64,000 nt of DNA from Sinomicrobium soli (GTDB taxonomy: Bacteria > Bacteroidota > Bacteroidia > Flavobacteriales > Flavobacteriaceae), in NCBI RefSeq assembly GCF_003285545.1, contig NZ_QLNV01000005.1:186001-250000 (forward strand), given 5' to 3'. A program made the position numbers and the translations under genes. The notes beneath the pieces were generated by a model that did no database searches, was not told the DNA's origin, and worked only from the letters and a program-made list of their open reading frames with translations. Below are positions 37,480 through 45,358 of this stretch, piece after piece. Positions within the stretch are counted from its first letter, which is position 1. Every line of letters begins with the position of its first letter.

Positions 37480-37674
37480 ATGAAAAATCTGGAAAACTAT
37501 GGAGTTCAGGAACTGAACGCAAAAGAAATGAACGAAACCAACGGCGGACTTCTCGGAGGTTTGGACGGAGTTCTTGGCCTGGTTACGGGAATTATAGGTA
37601 CCGTAACGGGAGTTGTAGGCACTGTAGTGGGCCTCGTGAGCGGCTTGCTTGGCGGACTCCTCGGAGATCTGTAA
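37480..37674 (+). CDS. Double-glycine-leader secreted peptide 2 (tandem duplicate)
   Basis: 64 residues with a leader identical to that of peptide 1 over all 23 residues and the same first nine core residues (LLGGLDGVL), after which the core diverges (LGLVTGIIGTVTGVVGTVVG then LVSGLLGGLLGDL) while keeping length 41 and the pattern. Glycines are at core positions 3, 4, 7, 10, 14, 17, 21, 24, 28, 32, 35, 36 and 39, an even clearer GxxGxxxG zipper than in peptide 1. Nucleotide identity in the leader is almost complete, with a few third-position changes, showing a recent tandem duplication followed by core divergence. A two-peptide bacteriocin is one reading; paralogous signals is another. Confidence 0.88.
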   Translation: MKNLENYGVQELNAKEMNETNGGLLGGLDGVLGLVTGIIGTVTGVVGTVVGLVSGLLGGLLGDL

Positions 37675-37684
37675 AATAACACAG

Positions 37685-37717
37685 AAAAAAGGGTGTTGGA
37701 AACAATACCCTTTTTTT
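37685..37717 (+). terminator. Intrinsic terminator of peptide gene 2
   Basis: 14-bp stem, 37685-37698 (AAAAAAGGGTGTTG) with 37703-37716, one G-T wobble, GAAA tetraloop and a seven-T run. Confidence 0.92.
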
Positions 37718-37818
37718 ACATGACCCGGCAGGCTGCCGTATGCCAGGCAGGTACGGGAAACAGGAGTGCCGGCCCCGAATGCCGCTATCCTGGTTTTTTG
37801 TCTATGGGCCTCAGCCTG

Positions 37819-37847
37819 TTGTGCCGTATACGGAACTTGCAGTTTTG
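37819..37847 (+). promoter_or_regulatory. Candidate promoter of peptide gene 3
   Basis: TTG at 37819-37821 and CAGTTTTG at 37840-37847, 18 bases apart, near the Bacteroidota TTG-N19-TAnnTTTG layout. CTTGCAGTT over the -7 box is the reverse complement of the AACTGCAAG half-site found upstream of peptides 1 and 2. Confidence 0.5.
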
Positions 37848-37876
37848 TCTTTTATTAACTAAAAATGAATTATACT

Positions 37877-38086
37877 ATGAAAAATCTGGAAAACTACGGA
37901 GTTAAAGAAATGAAAGCCACAGAAATGGAAACAACCAATGGCGGATTGTCCATAGGGATCGGAATAGGCGGGGTCAGCGAATTCCTGACAGGAGCTCTCG
38001 GGCTTGTGCTGGGAGCTGTAGGCGGAGCCGTTACACTGGTTTCCAACCTGTTGAACAGTATTTCCGTGTCTGCCTCTGCAGAGTAA
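37877..38086 (+). CDS. Double-glycine-leader secreted peptide 3 (divergent paralogue)
   Basis: 69 residues from ATG 37877; an ATG at 37865 would add MNYT, but the later start restores a 23-residue leader (MKNLENYGVKEMKATEMETT then NGG) matching the other two. The 46-residue core LSIGIGIGGVSEFLTGALGL ... SISVSASAE is again Gly/Val/Leu-rich without Cys, Lys or Arg, but is longer, has one Phe, and ends in a polar Ser/Ala tail with a final Glu. It shares leader type and export route but not core sequence with peptides 1 and 2. A strong terminator follows, then the exporter gene. Confidence 0.85.
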   Translation: MKNLENYGVKEMKATEMETTNGGLSIGIGIGGVSEFLTGALGLVLGAVGGAVTLVSNLLNSISVSASAE

Positions 38087-38107
38087 TAAATATACCATTA
38101 TGCTTTT

Positions 38108-38142
38108 AAAAGCTGTTTCCTCACCGGGGAAGCAGCTTTTTT
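38108..38142 (+). terminator. Intrinsic terminator of peptide gene 3
   Basis: 13-bp stem, 38108-38120 (AAAAGCTGTTTCC) with 38128-38140, one G-T wobble, seven-base loop and a T-run to 38142. It separates the peptide genes from the exporter gene. Confidence 0.88.
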
Positions 38143-38286
38143 ATTAGGCGCGTAAATGGGTTGAAACGACATGCTTTTTACAATTACCGGGTGTGCAGAT
38201 GTGGCCTGATAGACCAATTAACCATTCACTGCATGTTTTTTGCAGTAAATTTGAGTACTTTGCCCTCCCAAATCCGGATAACCGAT

Positions 38287-40452
38287 ATGGCAAAGAAGAG
38301 TACGATAATAAAACAACACGATATTACGGATTGTGGCGCGGCATGCCTGGCTTCCGTATCGGCACATTACAACCTGAAGATCCCCATTGCCCGTATACGA
38401 CAATATGCCAGTACCGACAAGAAGGGAACCAATGTATTGGGGCTTATAGAGGCCGCCCGGAAACTGGGTTTTGAAGCCAAGGGGGTGCGGGGCGAGACCG
38501 ACAGCCTTTTCAAGATCCCCAAGCCGGCGATTGCTCATGTGGTGGTAAGGGAAGTGCTGCATCACTATGTGGTGATCTATGAAGTGACCAGGAAGCACGT
38601 TCTTATCATGGACCCCGGCGATGGAAAAATGCACAGGAAGACCCATGAGGAGTTTGAGAAAGAGTGGACCGGGGTACTGGTACTGCTCATGCCTGATGAC
38701 GGATTTTCAGAGGGTAATGAAAAAGTCTCTTCGCTGAAGAGGTTCTGGTTCCTGCTCCGCCCGCACAAGTTTGTATTGCTTCAGGCTTTTTTCGGGGCCC
38801 TTGTGGTTACCCTGCTCGGTTTTTCAACATCGATTTACCTGGGGAAGATCACCGATTACGTGCTTACCGGGGGCAATACCCGGCTGCTCAATCTTCTCAG
38901 TGTGGTCATGCTTGTATTGCTGCTGCTGCAGATCCTGGTCAGCGTATTCAAGGATACTTTTCTTATCAAGACCGGGCAGCAGATCGATGCCCGTCTTATC
39001 CTGGGGTATTACAAACATCTGCTGAAACTGCCGCAGCAGTTTTTCGACACCATGAGGGTGGGGGAGATCATCTCCAGGATCAACGATGCGGTAAAGATAC
39101 GTACCTTTATAAACGGAGTTGCCCTGAGCCTTACGGTGAACGTGCTTATTCTTCTTTTTTCCTTCGGGCTGATGTTTTTCTATTACTGGAAACTGGCCCT
39201 TATCATGCTGGCCATCATCCCCCTGTATATTGGAATATACCTGATTACCAACAGGCTGAATAAAAAGGCGGAAAGAAAAGTGATGGAACGTGCTGCCGAT
39301 CTGGAAAGCCAGCTGGTGGAATCGCTCAATGCCGTGGGTACGATAAAGCGGTTCGGGCTGGAATCTTTTGCCAATATAAAGACCGAGGCGCGCTTTATCA
39401 ACCTTTTGAACGTAGGGTATAAGTCTGCCCTGAATACGGTTTTTTCGGCTACTTCTTCCACCTTCGTATCGCAACTCTTTACCATCATTTTGCTCTGGAG
39501 CGGGTCGTACTTTGTCATAGGGCGGGAGATCACTCCCGGAGAACTGCTCTCTTTCTATGCGATTATCGGGTATTTTACAGGTCCGGTAGCCCAGCTTGTG
39601 GAAGCCAACAAGCAGATACAGAATGCCTGGATCGCTGCCGACCGCTTGTTTGAGATCATGGACCTGGAACGGGAGGAACAGGAAGACAAAATAAAATTGA
39701 CCGGGGAAAAAACAGGGGATATAGCCTTCAGGAACGTGTTTTTCAGGTACGGAACGCGGGTAGAGGTCTTTAAGGATTTTTCACTGGACATCCCCAAGGG
39801 AAAGATCACCGCGGTAATAGGGGAGAGCGGCTCGGGAAAATCTACGCTTATTTCACTGCTGCAGAACATATACCCCATACAACGGGGAAAGATCACGATC
39901 GGTGAATACGATCTGAAATATATCGAAAATACCAGCCTCAGGGATATCGTGGGTGTAGTTCCGCAAAAAATAGATCTTTTCGGGGGCAATGTGGTCGAGA
40001 ATATTGCCGTGGGAGAATTTCAGCCCGATATGGAGAAGATCATGGAGATCTGTAAAAATATAGGCATACTCTCCTTTGTTGAAAACCTGCCCAATGGTTT
40101 TGCTACCCATCTGGGGGAAAACGGGGCGGCGCTTTCCGGAGGACAGAAGCAGCGTATAGCCATTGCGAGGGCGTTGTACAAGGAACCGGAGATCCTTGTG
40201 CTCGACGAAGCCACTTCTTCCCTCGACAGTACCTCCGAAAGTTTTGTACAGAAAACGATAGCCAGCCTCCGGGAGAGGGACAAGACCATTATCGTTATCG
40301 CACACCGGCTGAGTACGGTGGTCCATGCAGATAAGATCGTCGTACTGGACAAAGGTGAGGTTATAGAGGAAGGAGATCACCGGCAGCTATACGGCAGCAA
40401 GGGCCATTATTACAAACTGTGGCAGCAGCAGATGCCTGATTTTGCAATGTAG
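38287..40452 (+). CDS. C39-peptidase ABC exporter for double-glycine peptides
   Basis: Bifunctional processing exporter, 721 residues from ATG 38287 (MAKKSTIIKQHD); the open frame reaches 38161 but the peptidase domain begins at the later ATG. The C39 domain has the catalytic cysteine C16 in HDITDCGAACLA, histidine H93 in LHHYVVIYEV and aspartate D109 in LIMDPGDGK, so it should cut after the double glycine. Six membrane helices follow (about 165-440). The ATPase has Walker A GESGSGKST, the signature LSGGQKQRIAIARAL and Walker B EILVLDEATSSLD with the switch histidine in IVIAHRLST. Together with the HlyD at 35050 it forms the inner-membrane part of a type I peptide secretion system; the outer-membrane channel is not in the window. 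Confidence 0.96.
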   Translation: MAKKSTIIKQHDITDCGAACLASVSAHYNLKIPIARIRQYASTDKKGTNVLGLIEAARKLGFEAKGVRGETDSLFKIPKPAIAHVVVREVLHHYVVIYEVTRKHVLIMDPGDGKMHRKTHEEFEKEWTGVLVLLMPDDGFSEGNEKVSSLKRFWFLLRPHKFVLLQAFFGALVVTLLGFSTSIYLGKITDYVLTGGNTRLLNLLSVVMLVLLLLQILVSVFKDTFLIKTGQQIDARLILGYYKHLLKLPQQFFDTMRVGEIISRINDAVKIRTFINGVALSLTVNVLILLFSFGLMFFYYWKLALIMLAIIPLYIGIYLITNRLNKKAERKVMERAADLESQLVESLNAVGTIKRFGLESFANIKTEARFINLLNVGYKSALNTVFSATSSTFVSQLFTIILLWSGSYFVIGREITPGELLSFYAIIGYFTGPVAQLVEANKQIQNAWIAADRLFEIMDLEREEQEDKIKLTGEKTGDIAFRNVFFRYGTRVEVFKDFSLDIPKGKITAVIGESGSGKSTLISLLQNIYPIQRGKITIGEYDLKYIENTSLRDIVGVVPQKIDLFGGNVVENIAVGEFQPDMEKIMEICKNIGILSFVENLPNGFATHLGENGAALSGGQKQRIAIARALYKEPEILVLDEATSSLDSTSESFVQKTIASLRERDKTIIVIAHRLSTVVHADKIVVLDKGEVIEEGDHRQLYGSKGHYYKLWQQQMPDFAM

Positions 40453-40516
40453 GTTCCGGGATTGGGTTAAATTCGTTAGGTTTGTACGGAAATCCTCCGG
40501 AATAATCTTGTCTCAC

Positions 40517-41239
40517 ATGCTTGTCACTACAAGAGCCATAGTTATATCGGCTGTAAAATACGGCGATAACAGTCTTATTGCAAGGTGCTTTACGGAGCGC
40601 CACGGCGTGCAGTCGTACCTGCTTCGCGGGGTGTTGTCTGCGCGGAAAGGGAAGCTTAGAAAAGCCCATTTTCTGCCGCTTACCCAGCTCGAGATCACCG
40701 CCGGTCACAGGGGCAAAGGAGCGTTGGAACATATCCGGGAGGCCCGGGTATATTATCCGTATGCCACCGTACATACCGATGTGGTTAAAAATACCATAGT
40801 GTTGTTCCTTGCCGAGGTGCTGAACCAGAGTGTACGGGAAGAAGAACAGAACGCCCCGATGTTCCGCTATATCGGGGAGGGATTGCAATGGCTGGATGCC
40901 ACGGGTGCCAACCCCAATTTTCACATTCTCTTTTTGCTCGGCCTGACCAGGTTCCTGGGGTTTTATCCCGATACTACGGCAACTCACCTGCCCTACTTCG
41001 ACCTGCTGGAAGGAGGATTTTCTGCTCATGCAGGATACGGACCGGTGGTATACGGAGAAACCCTCGACTGTTTTCGCAGGTTTGTAAATACGGATTTTGA
41101 GGAGCTCGGCCAGATCAGGATGACCAAGCAGCACCGGCGGGAACTGCTGGATGCTATGGTGACCTATTTTGAACTGCATCTTACCGGCTTCAGGAAGCCG
41201 AGGTCGCTGGAAGTGCTCCACGAGGTATTCGGAGGGTAA
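40517..41239 (+). CDS. recO: DNA repair protein RecO
   Basis: Recombination mediator that, with RecR, loads RecA on SSB-coated DNA. From ATG 40517 (MLVTTRAIVISAVKYGDNSL) the protein has 240 residues; the upstream extension to 40442 has no family similarity. The OB-fold N-terminus includes ARCFTERHGVQSYLLRGVLS, and the helical C-terminal domain has FLAEVLNQSVREEEQNAPMF and LLGLTRFLGFYPDTT, matching flavobacterial RecO, which lacks the zinc finger of many others. It begins 64 bases after the exporter stop and probably has a separate role and promoter. Confidence 0.88.
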   Translation: MLVTTRAIVISAVKYGDNSLIARCFTERHGVQSYLLRGVLSARKGKLRKAHFLPLTQLEITAGHRGKGALEHIREARVYYPYATVHTDVVKNTIVLFLAEVLNQSVREEEQNAPMFRYIGEGLQWLDATGANPNFHILFLLGLTRFLGFYPDTTATHLPYFDLLEGGFSAHAGYGPVVYGETLDCFRRFVNTDFEELGQIRMTKQHRRELLDAMVTYFELHLTGFRKPRSLEVLHEVFGG

Positions 41240-41378
41240 TGGGATTGAAGGTTACAATTGCAGGTTCAAAAGAGACAGAACAAAGGTGGCTGAGTGCCCG
41301 GGCGCAGCTACGGGTGTATCGAAGCCACAGGCTCCAACATTTACCCCATATCGCCCTTTACAATTCGCTGAAAATGAT

Positions 41379-41386
41379 TAATTTCG
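41379..41386 (+). promoter_or_regulatory. -7-like box before ileS
   Basis: TAATTTCG (one mismatch to TAnnTTTG), 31 bases before the ileS ATG; AAGGAGATTAATAT between them includes a good ribosome-binding site. The same TAATTTCG octamer precedes uvrC at 46938. Confidence 0.4.
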
Positions 41387-41417
41387 CAATCTTAAAAAGC
41401 GACAAGGAGATTAATAT

Positions 41418-44400
41418 ATGAAATTTACCGAGTATAAAGGACTTGAACTGCCCCGCTTGGCAGAGGAAACCCTGGAATATTGGGAGGCGAATCATATTTT
41501 TGAGAAAAGCATAAGCTCACGGGAAGGGCAGAAACCCTTTGTTTTTTACGAGGGGCCGCCATCGGCCAACGGGCTGCCCGGGATACACCACGTTATGGCG
41601 CGGGCGATCAAGGATATTTTCTGCCGCTATAAGACCCAGAAAGGGTACCAGGTAAAGCGGAAAGCGGGATGGGATACCCACGGGCTCCCGGTTGAGCTCG
41701 GGGTGGAAAAGGAACTCGGGATCACCAAGGAAGATATCGGCAGGAAAATATCGGTAGAAGACTATAACAAGGCCTGTAAGGAGGCTGTAATGCGCTATAC
41801 CGGTATATGGAACGACCTTACCCGGAAAATGGGGTACTGGGTGGATATGGAACATCCGTATATCACCTATAAGTCCAAGTACATGGAAAGTGTATGGTGG
41901 CTGTTAAAGCAGATCTACGACAAGGACCTCATATACAAGGGATATACCATACAGCCCTATTCGCCCAAGGCCGGAACCGGGCTGAGCTCGCATGAGCTGA
42001 ACCAGCCGGGATGCTACAGGGATGTAACCGACACCACGGTAGTCGCACAGTTCCTGGCACGTGAAGAGCGCCTGCCCGCATTCCTGAAAGGATACGGCCC
42101 CGTTCACCTGCTGGCATGGACCACCACTCCCTGGACCCTGCCTTCCAATACGGCGCTTACCGTGGGCCCCGCGATAGATTACGTACTGGTAAAAACATTC
42201 AACCAATATACCTTTGAACCCGTAAATGTGGTGCTGGCCGGAAACCTGGTGAGCAATATCTTTTCCGGGAAATACTATGCTGCGGAAAGCGACGGGGATT
42301 TTGAGGCTTATACGCCGGAACAGAAGAAAATACCTTACCGTATCCTTGCCGGAGGTAAGGGAAAAGACCTGGAAGGGATCACGTACGAACAGCTGCTGCC
42401 TTATGCACTGCCTTACGAACATCCCGAAAATGCCTTCCGGGTGATTTCGGGAGATTTTGTGACTACCGAAGACGGTACGGGGATCGTACATACCGCACCG
42501 ACCTTCGGGGCTGACGATGCGAAAGTGGCCCGGGAAGCTTCTCCCGAAGTACCGCCCATGCTGGTGCTCGATGAAAATGACAATCCCGTTCCGCTGGTAG
42601 ACCTGCAGGGACGTTTCAGAAAGGAACTGCCGGAAGTGGGTGGGAAATACGTTAAAAACGAATATTACAACGATGGCGAAGCGCCGGAAAGATCGGTAGA
42701 CGTGGAGATCGCCATCAGGCTCAAGGAAGAGAACAAGGCCTTTAAGGTGGAGAAGTACGTGCACAGCTATCCGCATTGCTGGAGAACCGATAAACCCGTC
42801 CTGTACTATCCGCTCGACTCCTGGTTTATCAGGGTAACAGCAGTCAAGGACCGCATGTACGACCTCAATACCGGCATCAACTGGAAGCCCAGGGCTACCG
42901 GTGAGGGGCGTTTCGGTAACTGGCTGCAGAATGCCAACGACTGGAACCTGTCCCGCTCCCGGTTCTGGGGGATACCCTTGCCGATATGGCGTACGGAAGA
43001 CGGCCGTGAAGAAAAGATCATAGGTTCTGTGGAAGAACTTAAGGCGGAAATGGCAAAAGCCGTGGAAGCCGGCATCATGGAGCAGGATATTTTCGCTGAT
43101 TTTGTTCCCGGTGACATGAGTGAAGAGAATTACGACAAGGTAGACCTGCATAAAAATGTGGTAGACCGTATCGTGCTGGTCTCCCCGTCAGGAAAGCCCA
43201 TGAAACGGGAATCGGACCTGATAGACGTGTGGTTCGACAGTGGTTCCATGCCTTATGCACAATGGCATTACCCGTTTGAGCACCGCGATATGATAGACAG
43301 CGGGGCTGCATTCCCGGCCGATTATATCGCCGAGGGGGTCGACCAGACCAGGGGGTGGTTCTACACCCTCCACGCCATAGGGACGATGGTGTTCGATTCG
43401 GTGGCCTATCGCAATGTGGTGTCTAACGGACTGGTGCTCGACAAGAACGGGCACAAGATGTCCAAAAGGCTGGGCAATGCCGTAGACCCTTTTATAACCC
43501 TGAAAGAGCACGGGCCCGATGCCACACGCTGGTATATGATCAGTAATGCCAATCCGTGGGATAACCTGAAGTTCGACAGCGAAGGGATTACCGAAGTGAG
43601 GAGAAAATTTTTCGGCACGCTCTATAACACCTACTCGTTCTTCAGCTTGTATGCCAATATAGACGGGTTTACCTATGCCGAACCGGATATTCCGCTGGAA
43701 GAACGCCCGGAAATAGACCGCTGGATACTTTCCGAACTCCATACCCTGATAAAGAAAGTGGATGATTTTTATGCCGATTACGAACCTACCAGGGCCGCCA
43801 GGGCCATTTCCGACTTTACCCAGGAATACCTGAGCAACTGGTTCGTAAGGCTTAGCAGGAGGCGTTTCTGGAAAGGAGAATACGGAAAAGATAAGATTTC
43901 GGCATATCAGACGTTATACACTTGCCTGGAAGTGATCGCCAGGCTGGGCGCTCCTATAGCCCCGTTCTATATGGACAGGCTGTACCGCGACCTGGTAGCC
44001 GTGACCGGCCGGGAGAATGCCGAAAGTGTGCACCTGGCGGATTTTCCGGAATCTGACCCGGGAATGGTAAACAAATCCCTGGAGCGGAAGATGGAGAAAG
44101 CACAGGTCATATCGTCCCTGGTATTATCACTCCGCAAAAAGGAAAACATACGGGTGAGACAACCCTTGCAGAAGATCATGATCCCGGTACTGGATGAAGT
44201 GTCCAGGGAAGAAATACTGGCCGTGGCAGACCTGATAAAATCGGAAGTGAATGTCAAGGAAGTAGAACTGCTTGACGATGCTTCCGGAGTGCTGGTAAAA
44301 CAGGTAAAACCCAACTTTAAAAAGCTGGGACCGCGGTTTGGTAAAGATATGAAGTTGGTTTCCAGTGCCGTACAGCATTTTTCTCAGGAAGAGATCAAAA

Positions 44401-44816
44401 AAATAGAGCAAAACGGCAGTATAGAAGTGGAAATTAACGGAAAAAACATTACTTTAGTTAGCGATGAAGTGGAGGTTTCTTCACAGGATATCGAAGGGTG
44501 GCTGGTAGCGACGTCGGAAGGGCTGACGGTAGCGCTGGACGTTACGATAACCGGGGAACTGCGCAACGAAGGTGTGGCGAGAGAACTGGTAAACAGGATC
44601 CAGAATCTCAGGAAGGATTCCGGGTTTGATGTAACCGACAGGATCGATGTGAAGCTTCAGAGGGATGGTTTTGTAGAACAGGCTGTGACGAGTAATATGG
44701 ATTACATCAGGGCAGAAACCCTAACGGCAAAACTCGATTTTGAAGATCATCTGGAAAACGGTACCGAGGTTTCTTTTGACGATGTGAACACCAAATTGTA
44801 TATTAAAAAACATTAA
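41418..44816 (+). CDS. ileS: Isoleucyl-tRNA synthetase, type 2-like, with GIHH signature
   Basis: Charges tRNA-Ile; class I synthetase of 1132 residues, longer than the ~940-residue bacterial type 1 enzyme and of the size of the eukaryote-like type 2. The first signature motif, normally HIGH, reads GIHH here (residues 55-58, in ANGLPGIHHVMARAIKD). The second signature is intact (KNGHKMSKRLGNA). Editing-domain landmarks include TTTPWTLPSNTALTVGP and DGTGIVHTAPTFGADDA. The WFDSGSMPYAQWHYPF and RYWMI-like TRWYMISNANPWDN stretches are as expected. Type 2 enzymes resist mupirocin, and the GxHH variant has been described as hyper-resistant. A DksA-like gene follows after four bases. Confidence 0.96.
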   Translation: MKFTEYKGLELPRLAEETLEYWEANHIFEKSISSREGQKPFVFYEGPPSANGLPGIHHVMARAIKDIFCRYKTQKGYQVKRKAGWDTHGLPVELGVEKELGITKEDIGRKISVEDYNKACKEAVMRYTGIWNDLTRKMGYWVDMEHPYITYKSKYMESVWWLLKQIYDKDLIYKGYTIQPYSPKAGTGLSSHELNQPGCYRDVTDTTVVAQFLAREERLPAFLKGYGPVHLLAWTTTPWTLPSNTALTVGPAIDYVLVKTFNQYTFEPVNVVLAGNLVSNIFSGKYYAAESDGDFEAYTPEQKKIPYRILAGGKGKDLEGITYEQLLPYALPYEHPENAFRVISGDFVTTEDGTGIVHTAPTFGADDAKVAREASPEVPPMLVLDENDNPVPLVDLQGRFRKELPEVGGKYVKNEYYNDGEAPERSVDVEIAIRLKEENKAFKVEKYVHSYPHCWRTDKPVLYYPLDSWFIRVTAVKDRMYDLNTGINWKPRATGEGRFGNWLQNANDWNLSRSRFWGIPLPIWRTEDGREEKIIGSVEELKAEMAKAVEAGIMEQDIFADFVPGDMSEENYDKVDLHKNVVDRIVLVSPSGKPMKRESDLIDVWFDSGSMPYAQWHYPFEHRDMIDSGAAFPADYIAEGVDQTRGWFYTLHAIGTMVFDSVAYRNVVSNGLVLDKNGHKMSKRLGNAVDPFITLKEHGPDATRWYMISNANPWDNLKFDSEGITEVRRKFFGTLYNTYSFFSLYANIDGFTYAEPDIPLEERPEIDRWILSELHTLIKKVDDFYADYEPTRAARAISDFTQEYLSNWFVRLSRRRFWKGEYGKDKISAYQTLYTCLEVIARLGAPIAPFYMDRLYRDLVAVTGRENAESVHLADFPESDPGMVNKSLERKMEKAQVISSLVLSLRKKENIRVRQPLQKIMIPVLDEVSREEILAVADLIKSEVNVKEVELLDDASGVLVKQVKPNFKKLGPRFGKDMKLVSSAVQHFSQEEIKKIEQNGSIEVEINGKNITLVSDEVEVSSQDIEGWLVATSEGLTVALDVTITGELRNEGVARELVNRIQNLRKDSGFDVTDRIDVKLQRDGFVEQAVTSNMDYIRAETLTAKLDFEDHLENGTEVSFDDVNTKLYIKKH

Positions 44817-44820
44817 TGCT

Positions 44821-45207
44821 ATGAATTCAGATGTTAAGGTGAGATATTCCGATAAGGAACTGGAGGAGTTCAGGGAATTGATAGAGGCCAAAATAGAAAA
44901 GGCCCAGAAAGACCTGGATCTTATCAGGAGCGCATATATGAATGACGGAAACAACGGTACGGACGATACCTCTCCTACATTCAAGGCTTTTGAGGAAGGG
45001 TCGGAAACCATGAGTAAGGAAGCCAATACGCAGCTGGCCATCAGGCAGGAAAAGTTTATCCGCGACCTGAAGAATGCCCTGGTGCGTATCGAGAACAAGA
45101 CCTATGGTATATGCCGTGTTACCGGAAAGCTTATCAATAAGGAGCGTCTGCGGCTCGTGCCGCATGCCACGCTGAGTATTGAGGCCAAGAACATGCAGAA
45201 AAGCTGA
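44821..45207 (+). CDS. TraR/DksA-family regulator with reduced zinc finger
   Basis: 128-residue DksA-like protein expected to bind in the RNA polymerase secondary channel. A helical hairpin (about 8-95; LEEFRELIEAKIEKAQKDLD) with acidic residues near its tip DGNNGTDDTSPTFKAFEEG leads to the former zinc-finger region YGICRVTGKLINKERLRLVP then HATLSIEAKNMQ. Canonical members have four cysteines (CxxC...CxxC); only the first remains here, as in many Bacteroidota homologues, so zinc binding is unlikely. It starts four bases after ileS and is cotranscribed with it; a terminator follows. Confidence 0.9.
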   Translation: MNSDVKVRYSDKELEEFRELIEAKIEKAQKDLDLIRSAYMNDGNNGTDDTSPTFKAFEEGSETMSKEANTQLAIRQEKFIRDLKNALVRIENKTYGICRVTGKLINKERLRLVPHATLSIEAKNMQKS

Positions 45208-45250
45208 TCGTTTCCGTGTGCCGGAATGATCCCAGAGCCGTGCAACATAT

Positions 45251-45289
45251 AAAACCTGTCGCTGTTTCCCGTGGTGACAGGTTTTCTTT
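45251..45289 (+). terminator. Intrinsic terminator after the DksA-like gene
   Basis: 10-bp stem AAAACCTGTC (45251-45260) with GACAGGTTTT (45276-45285), 15-base loop, then CTTTT. Confidence 0.85.
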
Positions 45290-45358
45290 TAGGGCGCAGG
45301 GAAAAGAAAACAAATGACACCTGGCCGCCTTGGGCGGTCGTATTTTGAAAGCGAAAAC

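Noticed and set aside
41239-41421. 60-codon open frame between recO and ileS
   Set aside because: Overlaps the ileS start and promoter-like box; amino-acid pattern is not protein-like.
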